This document shows, in pieces, positions 7,866-17,502 of a stretch of 64,000 nucleotides of DNA. The notes under the pieces were generated by a model. That model was not told the DNA's origin. It saw nothing but the letters and a program-made list of their open reading frames with translations, and ran no database searches. This stretch comes from Flammeovirga sp. EKP202 (GTDB lineage: Bacteria; Bacteroidota; Bacteroidia; Cytophagales; Flammeovirgaceae): contig NZ_JACVVP010000010.1 of assembly GCF_014534745.1 (NCBI RefSeq), positions 124,001-188,000 on the forward strand, written 5' to 3'. The position numbers and the translations under genes are program-made. Position 1 is the first letter of the stretch. Every line of letters starts with the position of its first letter.

Positions 7866-10800
7866 TTAGTGAATCTCTATTGTACTTACACCTCCACTAT
7901 GTTTTGTCACATTTATCTGAGTTCCTAGCCTTTCATTTAAAGTCTTAACATGAGAAATTACACCAATCATTTTACCATCGGTTTGAAGCGTATTTAGAGC
8001 ATAAATGACATCTTCAAGTGTTGTCTCATCAAGTGTACCGAAACCTTCATCAATAAATAACGAATCAATTTGTACATTTTTACTAGAGAGATCTGAAAGT
8101 CCTAATGCTAAAGATAAACTGATCATAAATTTTTCACCACCACTCGCTGTATCCACAGATCGAGGCATATCTGCAAGGTGATGATCTATCATTTCAAAGG
8201 TAAGAAATGACTTAGGGATAGCATTTGCTCTAAACTCAATAGGTTTAAGTTGCAACGTATACCTTTTATTCATTTTTGAAAGGTGTCTGTTAGCTAATAC
8301 TAATAGGTTTTTCAATGTCAAATGTTGGGCAAATTTATTGAAGGAGTCATTTGTTCCACCCAAAGCAGATTTCAGTCTTGACCATCTTAAATATTCTTCC
8401 TCTTGTATTCCTATTTTTTCTACTAATTCTGTTTGATCATTTCGAAGTGATTGGTCTTTTTCTAAAGTGGCTTTCGCCTCTCCTTTTTCTTCTAAAATAG
8501 AAGTAAGTAATTTTTTATCTTCTGAAAGTTGAAGTTCTAGGTCATCCTCTTTTTCGTGTATATCAGCGAGCTTGCTATTAATAGTACTATTTTTTTCATT
8601 AAAAGCTCTTTGTCTTTCTTTTAGTTGAATTTCTTCTTTATTAATTTCTTCCTTAATCACTCTCAAATAGTTTAATTCCTCTTCTGTAATAGCTTTAGAT
8701 TTAATTTCAGAAATATTTTCAAAATCAGAAGTTTTCAACCAATCATTTACCGATTTTTCTACTTCATTTATTTCTTCAGAAAGAAGAGAAATATCTTTCA
8801 ATAGAATTTCTTGTTTTGCTTCAATTCCTTTCAACTCCTTCTCTACTGTAACCTTTTCTTTTTCGGTCTTTTCTTTTTGATTTATTTTCAATTGGATTAA
8901 ATCCTCAAGTCTTTTATTCTCCTTCTGAAGATTTACTTCCCAAGGTAAAATTTCACCTCTATCCCTTTTGAGCCTCTCTATTTTTAAATTTAAAGTATTT
9001 ATTTCTTTTTCTATCCTAATGCATTCAGTTTGATCAGTCGCAAATACAGACTGCTTTTCTTTTGCTAAGATTTTGTTGTTTTCAACCTCACCCTTCAGTT
9101 TTTTCAATTTCTCTAATGCATCCAAGTAGTTTTTACAATTTGTTTTGAACAAATTAAATGTAGATACCCATTCATCATATTCAATCACTTCATAATTGTA
9201 CTTTTCTAACTGACCTTTAATCTTTGCTTTACATTTTTCAATAGTTTCACTTAAACTAATTATTTCATTTTTAAGCGTTTCAATAGATTGAGAAAGGTGA
9301 TTTTTTTGTTCAGAGAATCTTGAAATTTCTAGTTGATTTGATTGCAACTTTTCCTGCAATACCTTCGCTTCCTTCACTAAATTTGAAATAGCTTCTTTCT
9401 CCTCTTTCAAATCCTGAATTACCTGAGTTTTACTTTTGATAGATTGAAGAATTACATTTAACTTATCATTTATTTCAGAAGTAGCATTAATAGAAAAATC
9501 AAGCTTCAAAACTTTAAAATCACTCTCAATTTCTACTAGATTCACTTTTAACCTTTTCAGGTCACTTTCCTTATTTTTTATCGATTCAATAAGTCGAGTT
9601 TCTTTTTGAATTAGTTCTTGCTCCTCTCCTGTAATTTCAATTAGTTCTTTTTCTCTTTTTAATAATTCACTTTCTTCAGATTGAATCAATGATTTATCTT
9701 TATACTCCTCCACAAAAGGATGTTCCGTTGATCCGCAGAGCTTACAAGCTTCACCTTCTATTAATTTCTCACGTTCTTTTTCAAAGGATAAAATTTCTTT
9801 CTGCAAAGACAAGATCTTAAATTGATCATCAAAACTTTGCTTAGCTACTTTCTTTGTTTCTGTAGTCTTAAATAGCTCATTTGAAACCAATATTTTTTGT
9901 TCTTGAAGTTCATCCAATGCTTTTTCTAAGTCATGAATCTCTAGCCTGAACTTACTGTAATTTTGTGTGATTTTTAAAGCACCCTCTAAAGACGTTTTCT
10001 TTGATTTTTTATCATCTAAAAATTCTAACTCTTCAAGTAATTTTTGTTCAACTTCTTCATATTTATCAGCTTGACTTTCTACTGATTCATATTTCTTTTT
10101 TAATTGATTATTTAAACTTGATTTTTCTTCTAATTGAACAATTATTTTATCAAGTGATTGAACCGTTTCGTTTATCTTATCATTATTTTGTTGCTTTCGA
10201 TCAATTGCATTTTTCCAATCTAATGTAATTGCATTCCATTCCTCAAAATGATGTTCTAGTTCCTTGTACTTTTTATTTTCAAGTATATACTCCTCACCTA
10301 TTTCGATCCTCTTATCCAGCGCAGAAATATTTTCTGATAACGTTTGAAGGTCTTTCTCTTTTAAAGTGATTTGCTCTTTTTTATCTTTAAAATCTTGCCC
10401 TAGCTTAGTTAGTGAATGATGTTCGGTCTCAATTTCAATTTCAATTTTTTCAACTGCTTTATAAATAGGTTTCCACTCTTCAAACTTAAGTTTAGTCTCT
10501 TCTAAACCTTGAGAGTCCTCCTTATAAAGTTTATTCGATTTCTTTAAACTCTCTTGTGCTAATTCAAATGATGCTGAAAGATTGAATGATGTCTGTTCTT
10601 TTTCGAAACGTTGTTTCTGACTCCTTTCAAGTAAATTGATCTCCTGAAAAATAGGTGTAAGTTTTTCAATTTCAGAAAGTTGACCTAATAAAGATTGTTG
10701 TTTTTCTCTCTTTTCTTTAAAAGATTCGAATGTAGACTGTAGTATTTCTTCTTCATTTTGTAATTGCTTATTCTCCTCAAAAACTGAAAGTTTCTTTGTG

Positions 10801-11537
10801 GTATTACTAATCTTAAGATTGAGTTCTGTTTCTAATCCAGGAATCAGTAATACTCTTTCTTCTAGTTTTTTCTTATCCTCATCACTCAATAAATGTTCTG
10901 TATTGACCTTTGCTTTTAAGTTTTCTAATTTAATTTTTTCAGTAGACACTCTGTTTTGTACCTCATAACCTATTTGCTTATAAATATCTTCTCCTGTAAT
11001 CTCCTGAAGTAATTCTCCTTTTTTTACTTCATTCGCATTTAGAAAAGAGGCAAAATCTCCCTGAGCAATTAGAACTGATTTACAAAATTGTTCGAAAGAA
11101 AGCTTAACAATATCTTTTACAACTGCAGTCATTTCTGTTTTTGAAGACGCTAGTATTTGCCCTTTTCGTTCCCCGGATTGTATACTTAGTTCATACTCAT
11201 CCAAAGGTTTTTTCCTCAATTTAAATGATTTGGTTAATAACGCCATTGAGCGATAGGCACTATAAATTACACCTTCATTTTCGAAAGTTACCCTTGTGTG
11301 CCCGGCAATAGCACCTTTAGATACCACTTCATAAATACTTGTTTTATTTAATCGAGCTACTTTACCATATAACGCAATGGTAATAGCATCAAGAATTGTT
11401 GATTTTCCAGCACCTGTTTTACCTGTTATTGCAAAAAGATTTGTATCAAGAAACGCATTGTCCTCGAAGTCAATAATAATTGGTATTTCAGATTTTAAAG
11501 AATTTATATTTTGAAGTTCTATCTTTAGTATTTTCAT
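7866..11537 (-). CDS. sbcC: Exonuclease SbcC, Rad50-like SMC ATPase
   Basis: The large subunit of the SbcCD nuclease, which removes hairpins and processes double-strand DNA ends. All landmarks are visible in 1223 residues: Walker A GKTGAGKST at 39-47, a very long Glu/Lys/Leu coiled coil, the zinc hook CKLC at 598-601 in the middle, a second coiled coil, then the ABC signature ASGGEKFMISLSLALGL and Walker B DSLFIDEGFGTLD near the C-terminus, ending with the D-loop and switch His (VISHVK). Length is in the normal 1000-1250 range. Its partner SbcD, usually encoded immediately upstream, is absent: the upstream neighbour is an unrelated minus-strand operon that has its own terminator. SbcD must be elsewhere. 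Confidence 0.95.
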   Translation of the reverse strand: MKILKIELQNINSLKSEIPIIIDFEDNAFLDTNLFAITGKTGAGKSTILDAITIALYGKVARLNKTSIYEVVSKGAIAGHTRVTFENEGVIYSAYRSMALLTKSFKLRKKPLDEYELSIQSGERKGQILASSKTEMTAVVKDIVKLSFEQFCKSVLIAQGDFASFLNANEVKKGELLQEITGEDIYKQIGYEVQNRVSTEKIKLENLKAKVNTEHLLSDEDKKKLEERVLLIPGLETELNLKISNTTKKLSVFEENKQLQNEEEILQSTFESFKEKREKQQSLLGQLSEIEKLTPIFQEINLLERSQKQRFEKEQTSFNLSASFELAQESLKKSNKLYKEDSQGLEETKLKFEEWKPIYKAVEKIEIEIETEHHSLTKLGQDFKDKKEQITLKEKDLQTLSENISALDKRIEIGEEYILENKKYKELEHHFEEWNAITLDWKNAIDRKQQNNDKINETVQSLDKIIVQLEEKSSLNNQLKKKYESVESQADKYEEVEQKLLEELEFLDDKKSKKTSLEGALKITQNYSKFRLEIHDLEKALDELQEQKILVSNELFKTTETKKVAKQSFDDQFKILSLQKEILSFEKEREKLIEGEACKLCGSTEHPFVEEYKDKSLIQSEESELLKREKELIEITGEEQELIQKETRLIESIKNKESDLKRLKVNLVEIESDFKVLKLDFSINATSEINDKLNVILQSIKSKTQVIQDLKEEKEAISNLVKEAKVLQEKLQSNQLEISRFSEQKNHLSQSIETLKNEIISLSETIEKCKAKIKGQLEKYNYEVIEYDEWVSTFNLFKTNCKNYLDALEKLKKLKGEVENNKILAKEKQSVFATDQTECIRIEKEINTLNLKIERLKRDRGEILPWEVNLQKENKRLEDLIQLKINQKEKTEKEKVTVEKELKGIEAKQEILLKDISLLSEEINEVEKSVNDWLKTSDFENISEIKSKAITEEELNYLRVIKEEINKEEIQLKERQRAFNEKNSTINSKLADIHEKEDDLELQLSEDKKLLTSILEEKGEAKATLEKDQSLRNDQTELVEKIGIQEEEYLRWSRLKSALGGTNDSFNKFAQHLTLKNLLVLANRHLSKMNKRYTLQLKPIEFRANAIPKSFLTFEMIDHHLADMPRSVDTASGGEKFMISLSLALGLSDLSSKNVQIDSLFIDEGFGTLDETTLEDVIYALNTLQTDGKMIGVISHVKTLNERLGTQINVTKHSGGVSTIEIH

Positions 11538-11646
11538 GATCTACTGCTAAAAGGGAAAATTAAAATTAGTACACTGAAGTCCTAAAAGCAACAACAGAAA
11601 TCAAAAAACACTGAGAAAAAAGCAGGTTCATCAAATTCAACTTGCA

Positions 11647-11689
11647 TAAAAAAAGGCTACTTCAAGGTTTAAATTCCTTAAAGTAGCCT
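11647..11689 (-). terminator. Rho-independent terminator of the outer-membrane/lipoprotein operon
   Basis: Stem AGGCTACTT (11654-11662) / AAGTAGCCT (11681-11689), extended by AAGG/CCTT after one unpaired position. On the minus strand it is followed by a run of seven T. It lies between the lipoprotein stop and sbcC, so sbcC must have its own promoter in 11538-11646. Confidence 0.85.
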
Positions 11690-11710
11690 AATTGTATTTT
11701 CTAATTCTTC

Positions 11711-13318
11711 CTAGAAGAATCTGTTACAGAATGTATCTGGGATTTCGTAACTATCATCTACCATATAAGTACTAGTTAATGTCAACTCATGTTCGTAAGC
11801 ACGGTTGTTATAGTACACTCTAAATTTATATGGACGGTTAAGCTCTACACCATAAATTGTAATACTACCTTTGTAAACATATCCTACATATCTCCAATAA
11901 CCATAATTTGGATCATACATATATAAGTATGTTGAAGGTTCTACAATATTATCACCACAGTATCCAGTGTAGTCAATTGTTACATTTTCTAATTTTGGAA
12001 TTTGACTGATGAATTGACTTGCAGGAATAGAAACTTCTGCACCACTACATAAGTTAAATGGTTCAGAAGTATATAACAGCTCACCTTTTCTATAACGGCT
12101 AGTACCAGAATATACAACAACTTGAACGTTTACGTTACTTGGAGCATTGTAGTAGTTAAATGTTTTACCATCGTACCATGTTGTCGTTTTACCTGACCAG
12201 CTTGTGATTGGTTGACTTGTACCAGCATAAACAATATCTGAATAAAGTCTATAACCATCATCTGCAGTAACACCTGGAAGGTTTACAGTTACAGTTGAAC
12301 TACCTGTTCTACAACGAGTACCATAGAAGTCCAAGTTGTACCAAGAAAGGTGAGTAGTTTCATAAATTACTTCTAAACCATTTTCTCCTTGTGAAACTGT
12401 ACCTTCTGTATGATATTCCCATGTACCATCATCATTACTATATGACCATACCGGAATTTTATCTCCTACCTTTAGACCTTCACCTGTAATTGGATTTACA
12501 TAATCAGAATTGACCTGCATTGTAATTTCAACTGGAGCAGAAAATTCTTTAACTTCTTTGTTTCCAACATACATATCGATGGAAGCAAATCCAGCTGTAA
12601 TAAAAGAGATATCATCTTGAGTTTCTCCATTTTCATCCACAACTTCTGTTGGAGCAAAACCACCTGGGAATGACTCAATCGCATCAGAAGTACGGCTATC
12701 AAAGTTAGCTACTTGAACTTCAAGTTGACCTCCTGTTAATGTATTTCCATCAGCATCCATGAAAGAAGTTTCGGCTGGAATTGTAACATTTGTACAAGAA
12801 GGCTCAGTAGTTGGAGTTTCTACTGTAAAAGACGTCGTTAATTTACCTTGACTTAAAGAAGTTTTTTCACTAACAGTTTGTACACCTTCTGGAGGGTTAC
12901 TCATATTCACTAAGAATGAAGAAAGATCTACAAGAGAATCTTCAGGATCAATTGTAACTGGAATTGTTGTTGTCAAATAGTCCTCACCACTTACTTTTAC
13001 TACAAACTCTGCAGGCTCTGTTAGGTTTTGATCTTTTAATGCAATAGACACTACACCATCTTGTGCTGCGAATTTTTTATCACCAGCATTGTTTACCACT
13101 TTGCTAGCGTCTTTTCCAAGGATTTCAATATTCAAAACTTGATTACCCTCTAACCTTGTTTGGTCTTGTGGGTCAAATAATTGAATATTAGCTTCATGAT
13201 TAAATACTGATGTATTTACAGCAATTGCAAAACCTTCTAATGGGTCTTTACATTGTGTCAATACACCTAAAATCATGAGAGCGAAAGCTGAAAATAGATA
13301 TGTATATTTATTTTTCAT
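11711..13318 (-). CDS. Exported lipoprotein of unknown function with beta-rich domains
   Basis: 535 residues starting with a lipoprotein signal peptide (MKNKYTYLFSAFALMILGVL, then TQC with Cys at about residue 23). No enzyme motif is recognised. The mature part is rich in Thr, Ser, Val and Tyr and reads as consecutive beta-sandwich domains: an early Ig-like segment (about 40-125), a middle part with a carboxypeptidase-regulatory flavour (IPAETSFMDADGNTLTGGQ, then GKEVKEFSAPVEITMQV), and a C-terminal part with paired cysteines (CRTGSS, LCSGAE, YCGDN, FCNRFF) and many Tyr residues. It follows the outer-membrane protein gene by 30 bases and is probably co-transcribed, which suggests a surface-exposed partner of that barrel (inference). 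Confidence 0.75.
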   Translation of the reverse strand: MKNKYTYLFSAFALMILGVLTQCKDPLEGFAIAVNTSVFNHEANIQLFDPQDQTRLEGNQVLNIEILGKDASKVVNNAGDKKFAAQDGVVSIALKDQNLTEPAEFVVKVSGEDYLTTTIPVTIDPEDSLVDLSSFLVNMSNPPEGVQTVSEKTSLSQGKLTTSFTVETPTTEPSCTNVTIPAETSFMDADGNTLTGGQLEVQVANFDSRTSDAIESFPGGFAPTEVVDENGETQDDISFITAGFASIDMYVGNKEVKEFSAPVEITMQVNSDYVNPITGEGLKVGDKIPVWSYSNDDGTWEYHTEGTVSQGENGLEVIYETTHLSWYNLDFYGTRCRTGSSTVTVNLPGVTADDGYRLYSDIVYAGTSQPITSWSGKTTTWYDGKTFNYYNAPSNVNVQVVVYSGTSRYRKGELLYTSEPFNLCSGAEVSIPASQFISQIPKLENVTIDYTGYCGDNIVEPSTYLYMYDPNYGYWRYVGYVYKGSITIYGVELNRPYKFRVYYNNRAYEHELTLTSTYMVDDSYEIPDTFCNRFF

Positions 13319-13348
13319 TTTAAGAGTAATCTTTTTAAGGATAAAAAA

Positions 13349-14032
13349 TTAATTAATACGTACGGCTAAACGTAACGTTAAACGTGGGTACCAGCTATAA
13401 CCCGATAAATTTGTTTCTAATGTTTCTTGTTGAGTTCTCATCTCTTCTAAAAGACGAGTACCTGTAATTGTTGTTTTCGGACTTCCTGCATAATATGCAC
13501 CAATATCAAAACCAAAACCAACACGTCTTTTCGGAACTGCACGACCAACTCCAATACCAAAGTAAGGAGCTACTTGAGCCCATTCAGACTTAATTTCAAG
13601 AGTTCCAATATCAGCAGGAGCAAGTGTAACTTCACCAAAAGTAACGTTATCAGCGTATTCACCAACTGCTTGAACATTGTTTCCTACTAAATAAGCTAAA
13701 CCACCCACAATTTTGAAACTGCTTGTTTTAAATGGCATGTATTCCACTAGTAATTCAACATTTGTAAAATCAATGTTGATGTTAGTGTTCATTGACTCAC
13801 CACTAAAAGTAAGAGTTTGAGTAAAATCATCTAGCTTAAAATAGTTGAAGCCCAACTTTATGTTAAAGTTAGGGTGTACATTTTTAGAGACATCAAGACC
13901 ACCGCCTTGTGATCCCGCAGAAAGACCAATAGCGATTTTAGATAAGTGACCATCATCTTCTTGGGCATAAGTTGAAGTTATGCCTACGAAGGTAAAGACC
14001 ATAAATAAGAGAGAATATCGAAGTGTATTCAT
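13349..14032 (-). CDS. Outer-membrane beta-barrel protein of unknown function
   Basis: The start is placed at the ATG 14030-14032, which gives a clean signal peptide (MNTLRYSLLFMVFTFVGITS, cleavage after TYAQ) and a 227-residue product. The frame is open 19 codons further upstream, but that extension is not signal-like. The mature protein has alternating strands ending in aromatic residues, a Gly-rich N-terminal strand (IAIGLSAGSQGGGLDV), a central VELLVEYMPF strand, YFGIGVGRA, and a final strand WYPRLTLRLAVRIN that fits an outer-membrane insertion signal. Size and pattern indicate a small 8-10 stranded barrel. It is followed 30 bases later by a lipoprotein gene in the same operon. No specific family recognised. 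Confidence 0.75.
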   Translation of the reverse strand: MNTLRYSLLFMVFTFVGITSTYAQEDDGHLSKIAIGLSAGSQGGGLDVSKNVHPNFNIKLGFNYFKLDDFTQTLTFSGESMNTNINIDFTNVELLVEYMPFKTSSFKIVGGLAYLVGNNVQAVGEYADNVTFGEVTLAPADIGTLEIKSEWAQVAPYFGIGVGRAVPKRRVGFGFDIGAYYAGSPKTTITGTRLLEEMRTQQETLETNLSGYSWYPRLTLRLAVRIN

Positions 14033-14425
14033 AAAACAGAGTTTAATTAGTTTGGAAATAAGAGTCTTTTTTTCCAGATAAAGTAACAATTTTTAACCTA
14101 TTCGAAATGTAAGAAATTTTTATGCCAATTCAATTGTTTAAACAGGAATTATATTTATTTTATATAATAATACCCATTTTTAGGTATATATTTCTCCTTG
14201 AAAAGTATAATATATTGACTTTTATTACTTTGAATAAATTTTTATTATGCTGCTTAAAATTCCTTCTAAATATGTTTTTTTGATAAAATCATTAATTAAA
14301 GTTTACATATTTTAACAGCCTATCTTTAATTTTAGTTATATAACGTAAGACTTATAATTATTCCAATACTACAGATATATCAATGAATTATCCTATTATA
14401 AAATGATCTTGCAATTAATAGAATT
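14033..14425. other. Intergenic region upstream of the outer-membrane protein operon
   Basis: Very AT-rich, with no protein-like frame on either strand. It must hold the promoter of the minus-strand outer-membrane/lipoprotein operon and the 3' end of the PH-domain transcript. I could not identify a convincing promoter, terminator or repeat. Confidence 0.5.
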
Positions 14426-14842
14426 TTACTTCACCATAATTTTAGGGTCAACATCAATTCCTGAATTTATTTGAATCAAATTTTCAATAAATCCATGCTT
14501 ATTTTCTGGTGAAATTAGCACATTGCTGTATTTCGTATATCTAATATCTAGCCGATCAAAAGACAAAGCTGGTGAACTTAACAATGAGTTCGTCATTCTG
14601 ATTTTAGTAATCTCACTTATTGGTATTTGAATATTGACTAAAAAACCACTTTTAATGATTAGGACTTCGTTTTGAACGATATAATACGTATTGGAAAATA
14701 AGTGTATGACAAAGGCTACAACAGGAGCAAATAAAATTGCACCTAACCACTGTTCGTTTACCAGAAAAAGAAGGAATGGAATGATCACTGACAGATTTGT
14801 GAAAGCAGCCAATGGATAGTTGATTTTAGATTTGTATTTCAT
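14426..14842 (-). CDS. Small membrane protein with a bacterial PH domain
   Basis: 138 residues: two adjacent transmembrane helices (about 10-30 and 33-48; LAAFTNLSVIIPFLLFLV and LGAILFAPVVAFVIHLF), then a PH-like domain starting at YYIVQNEVLIIKSGF and running through ISEITKIRMTNS, RLDIRYTKYSNVLISPENKHGFIENL. This arrangement fits the bacterial PH families of the SunI/YdbT kind, for which only general membrane-associated or bacteriocin-immunity-like roles are known. It is a single gene with no obvious operon partner. The domain assignment is good; the function is unknown. Confidence 0.7.
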   Translation of the reverse strand: MKYKSKINYPLAAFTNLSVIIPFLLFLVNEQWLGAILFAPVVAFVIHLFSNTYYIVQNEVLIIKSGFLVNIQIPISEITKIRMTNSLLSSPALSFDRLDIRYTKYSNVLISPENKHGFIENLIQINSGIDVDPKIMVK

Positions 14843-15182
14843 AATAAGTAATGTAGTTTTCTAATTCAATTAGCTAATATCAATTCATTTTTCAAAATAT
14901 TTCATTAAAAACTAATTCTATCATTTAAAGAAAGAAAATCACATAAAGAAAATTAAAATTATCAATAATGCATTTAAAATGAGAATAAATGCTTCAACAG
15001 ACATTTTTTTAAGTGAAAATAAAATGTTTTTTCTGTCTTTAAAAATAATACGACATTAACTCAATTTCATTACGTCATTTTTACGAGTTGAAGAATTAAG
15101 ATGAAAGAGAAATAGGCTTTAAATATATTATTAGGGTATAATTGTAAAGGTGAAATGAATAACATAATTATACTTTTTAGAC
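14843..15182. other. Divergent intergenic region between the PH-domain gene and the cello-oligosaccharide operon
   Basis: AT-rich, no frame worth calling. It must contain promoters for the minus-strand PH-domain gene and for the plus-strand GH3-symporter-GH94 operon. I see no clear TAnnTTTG element, terminator or repeat. Confidence 0.5.
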
Positions 15183-17489
15183 ATGCACAAACTCAAAATT
15201 ACAGCAATCTTTCTTTTTATACTTATTGGTATAGGACTTTACTCAGTAAAAGGAAACAGTAGCAATCCGGAAAATGAAAAAATAGAAAAGTTACTACGTC
15301 AAATGACCCTGGAGGAAAAAGTGGGACAAATGACTCAAGTTACTTTAGAAGTAGTCTCGAAAGGTGAAGGTCCTTTTCGAATGGATAAGCCTTGGGCATT
15401 AGATCATGATAAATTAAAGGATGTACTAATCAATTATCATGTAGGATCAATCTTAAATACCGCTGGAGAAGTGAGAACTCCTGAGGAATGGTATAAGGTC
15501 ATCAAAACAATTCAAGATGTTGCAACAAATGATACCCGTCTAAAAATCCCAGTACTTTATGGAATTGATGCAATTCATGGTATGTATAGCGCAGGAGCTA
15601 CTATGTTTCCTCAAGAAATAAGCATGGCTGCATCATGGAATCCAGAACTTGTCAAAAAATCTTCTGAAATAATAGCCTACGAAACTAGAGCTTGTGGAAT
15701 TCCTTGGACTTTCAACCCAACCTTGGATTTAGGAATAGACCCAAGATGGCCAAGAATGTGGGAAGCTTATGGTGAAGATCCTTATTTACAGTCTATTATG
15801 GGAACAGAATCAGTCAAAGGTTATGAAGGAGGTGCAATCGATAACCCTAATCATGTTGCTTCATGTCTGAAACATTATATTGGTTATGGAGCACCAAGAA
15901 GTGGTAAAGATAGAACACCTGCATGGATTCCCGAAACATTCTTAAGAGAGTACTTCCTCCCTCCTTTTGAAGCTGCAGTTCAAGCAGGTGCAAAAAGTGT
16001 AATGGTCAATTCAGGTGAAGTAAACGGTGTGCCAGTACATGCAAGTAAAAAACTTTTAACTGATATTCTGAGAGGAGAATTGGGGTTTGAAGGTGTAATT
16101 GTAACGGACTGGTTTGATATTAATAATTTAGTAGAAAGACATCATATTGCTGCAAATAAGAAAGAAGCAGTAAAAAAAGCCATTCTTGCCGGTATTGATA
16201 TGTCAATGGTACCTTACGATGTTGAATTCAGTAAGCATTTAGTGGAGTTAGTCAAAGAAGGACAAATTTCAGAAGAACGTATTGATGCATCTGTTAGACG
16301 AATTTTAAAATTAAAGTTTGAACTTAACTTATTTGAAAATCCATATACTGATTATAAAAATTACCCTGATTATGGTGGAGAGAAGCATCATCAAATTGCT
16401 CGTCAATCTGCTCATGAGGTAATTACTTTATTAAAGAATGAAAATAATATTTTGCCCTTAAAACAAGGTGCAAAAATATTAGTGACGGGACCCAATGCTA
16501 ATTCAATGCGAGCGTTAAATGGTGGTTGGACATATACATGGCAAGGTGAAAAAACAAATAAGTTTGCAGCAGATCACAATACGATTGTAGAAGCATTAAA
16601 AGCCCAATCTACAAACATCTTTTTTGAAGAAGGCGTGAGATATCCAGAAGGAAATAATGATTATAAAGTTGATGAAGTTGTATATATTGATAAGGCTGTA
16701 AAGTTGGCTAAAAATGTGGATTACATCTTATTATGCTTAGGCGAAAACTCTTACACTGAGAAACCGGGTGATTTAGATGATTTAACCTTATCTGCTAATC
16801 AACTAAAACTTGCTGAAGCGATGATTAAAACTAAAAAGCCTGTAATCTTAGTGTTAAATGAGGGACGTCCAAGAGTAATCTCATCGATAGAAGACCAACT
16901 AAAGGCTGTCATTCAATTGTACCTTCCTGGTAATGAAGGCGGAAATGCTCTAGCGGATATTCTTTATGGAAAAGTCAACCCATCGGGTAAATTACCTTAC
17001 ACTTATCCTCGTTTTGTAAATGACCTTCTTCCTTATTATCATAAATTCTCATCCTCTACCGCTCATAATGATGGAAATATTAATAATAACCATGAAGTAA
17101 AAGCACAATATGAATTTGGTTTCGGTCTAAGTTATACAACTTTCAAATATGAAGACTTGAAGCTTTCAAAAGATAAAATATCTACTGATGACGAACTTGA
17201 AGTAAGTATAAAAGTCACAAATACAGGACAACGTGAAGGAAAAGAGGTCGTGCAATTATACACGACTGATATTGTAGCTTCAATTTCTCCGTCGGTAAAA
17301 AGACTAAGAAGATTTGAGAAAATAAATTTGAAAGCTGGAGAATCTAAAACAGTATCGTTTAAAATCAATAAAAACGACTTATCATTTATAGGAGAAGATA
17401 ATAAACCAGTAGTAGAAGCCGGTGAATTTATTATAACATGTGGCTCACTTCAGAAAAAATTCCATCTCTTAGATTCAAAAAACCTATAA
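15183..17489 (+). CDS. Exported GH3 beta-glucosidase (BglX-like)
   Basis: A secreted, probably periplasmic enzyme that removes glucose from beta-gluco-oligosaccharides. The 768 residues are close to E. coli BglX (765). A signal peptide (about 1-23) precedes the catalytic barrel (IEKLLRQMTLEEKVGQMTQ, then IPVLYGIDAIHGMY and a CLKHYIGYG substrate-binding strand). The nucleophile is Asp309 in IVTDW. The second alpha/beta domain follows, with E526 in GENSYTE as the likely acid/base, then a fibronectin III-like C-terminal domain (FGFGLSYTTF to the end). It is the first gene of a tight operon, 13 bases before a GPH sugar symporter and then a cellobiose phosphorylase, which suggests beta-1,4-gluco-oligosaccharides as substrate. 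Confidence 0.93.
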   Translation: MHKLKITAIFLFILIGIGLYSVKGNSSNPENEKIEKLLRQMTLEEKVGQMTQVTLEVVSKGEGPFRMDKPWALDHDKLKDVLINYHVGSILNTAGEVRTPEEWYKVIKTIQDVATNDTRLKIPVLYGIDAIHGMYSAGATMFPQEISMAASWNPELVKKSSEIIAYETRACGIPWTFNPTLDLGIDPRWPRMWEAYGEDPYLQSIMGTESVKGYEGGAIDNPNHVASCLKHYIGYGAPRSGKDRTPAWIPETFLREYFLPPFEAAVQAGAKSVMVNSGEVNGVPVHASKKLLTDILRGELGFEGVIVTDWFDINNLVERHHIAANKKEAVKKAILAGIDMSMVPYDVEFSKHLVELVKEGQISEERIDASVRRILKLKFELNLFENPYTDYKNYPDYGGEKHHQIARQSAHEVITLLKNENNILPLKQGAKILVTGPNANSMRALNGGWTYTWQGEKTNKFAADHNTIVEALKAQSTNIFFEEGVRYPEGNNDYKVDEVVYIDKAVKLAKNVDYILLCLGENSYTEKPGDLDDLTLSANQLKLAEAMIKTKKPVILVLNEGRPRVISSIEDQLKAVIQLYLPGNEGGNALADILYGKVNPSGKLPYTYPRFVNDLLPYYHKFSSSTAHNDGNINNNHEVKAQYEFGFGLSYTTFKYEDLKLSKDKISTDDELEVSIKVTNTGQREGKEVVQLYTTDIVASISPSVKRLRRFEKINLKAGESKTVSFKINKNDLSFIGEDNKPVVEAGEFIITCGSLQKKFHLLDSKNL

Positions 17490-17502
17490 ACTAACAAAAC
17501 CA

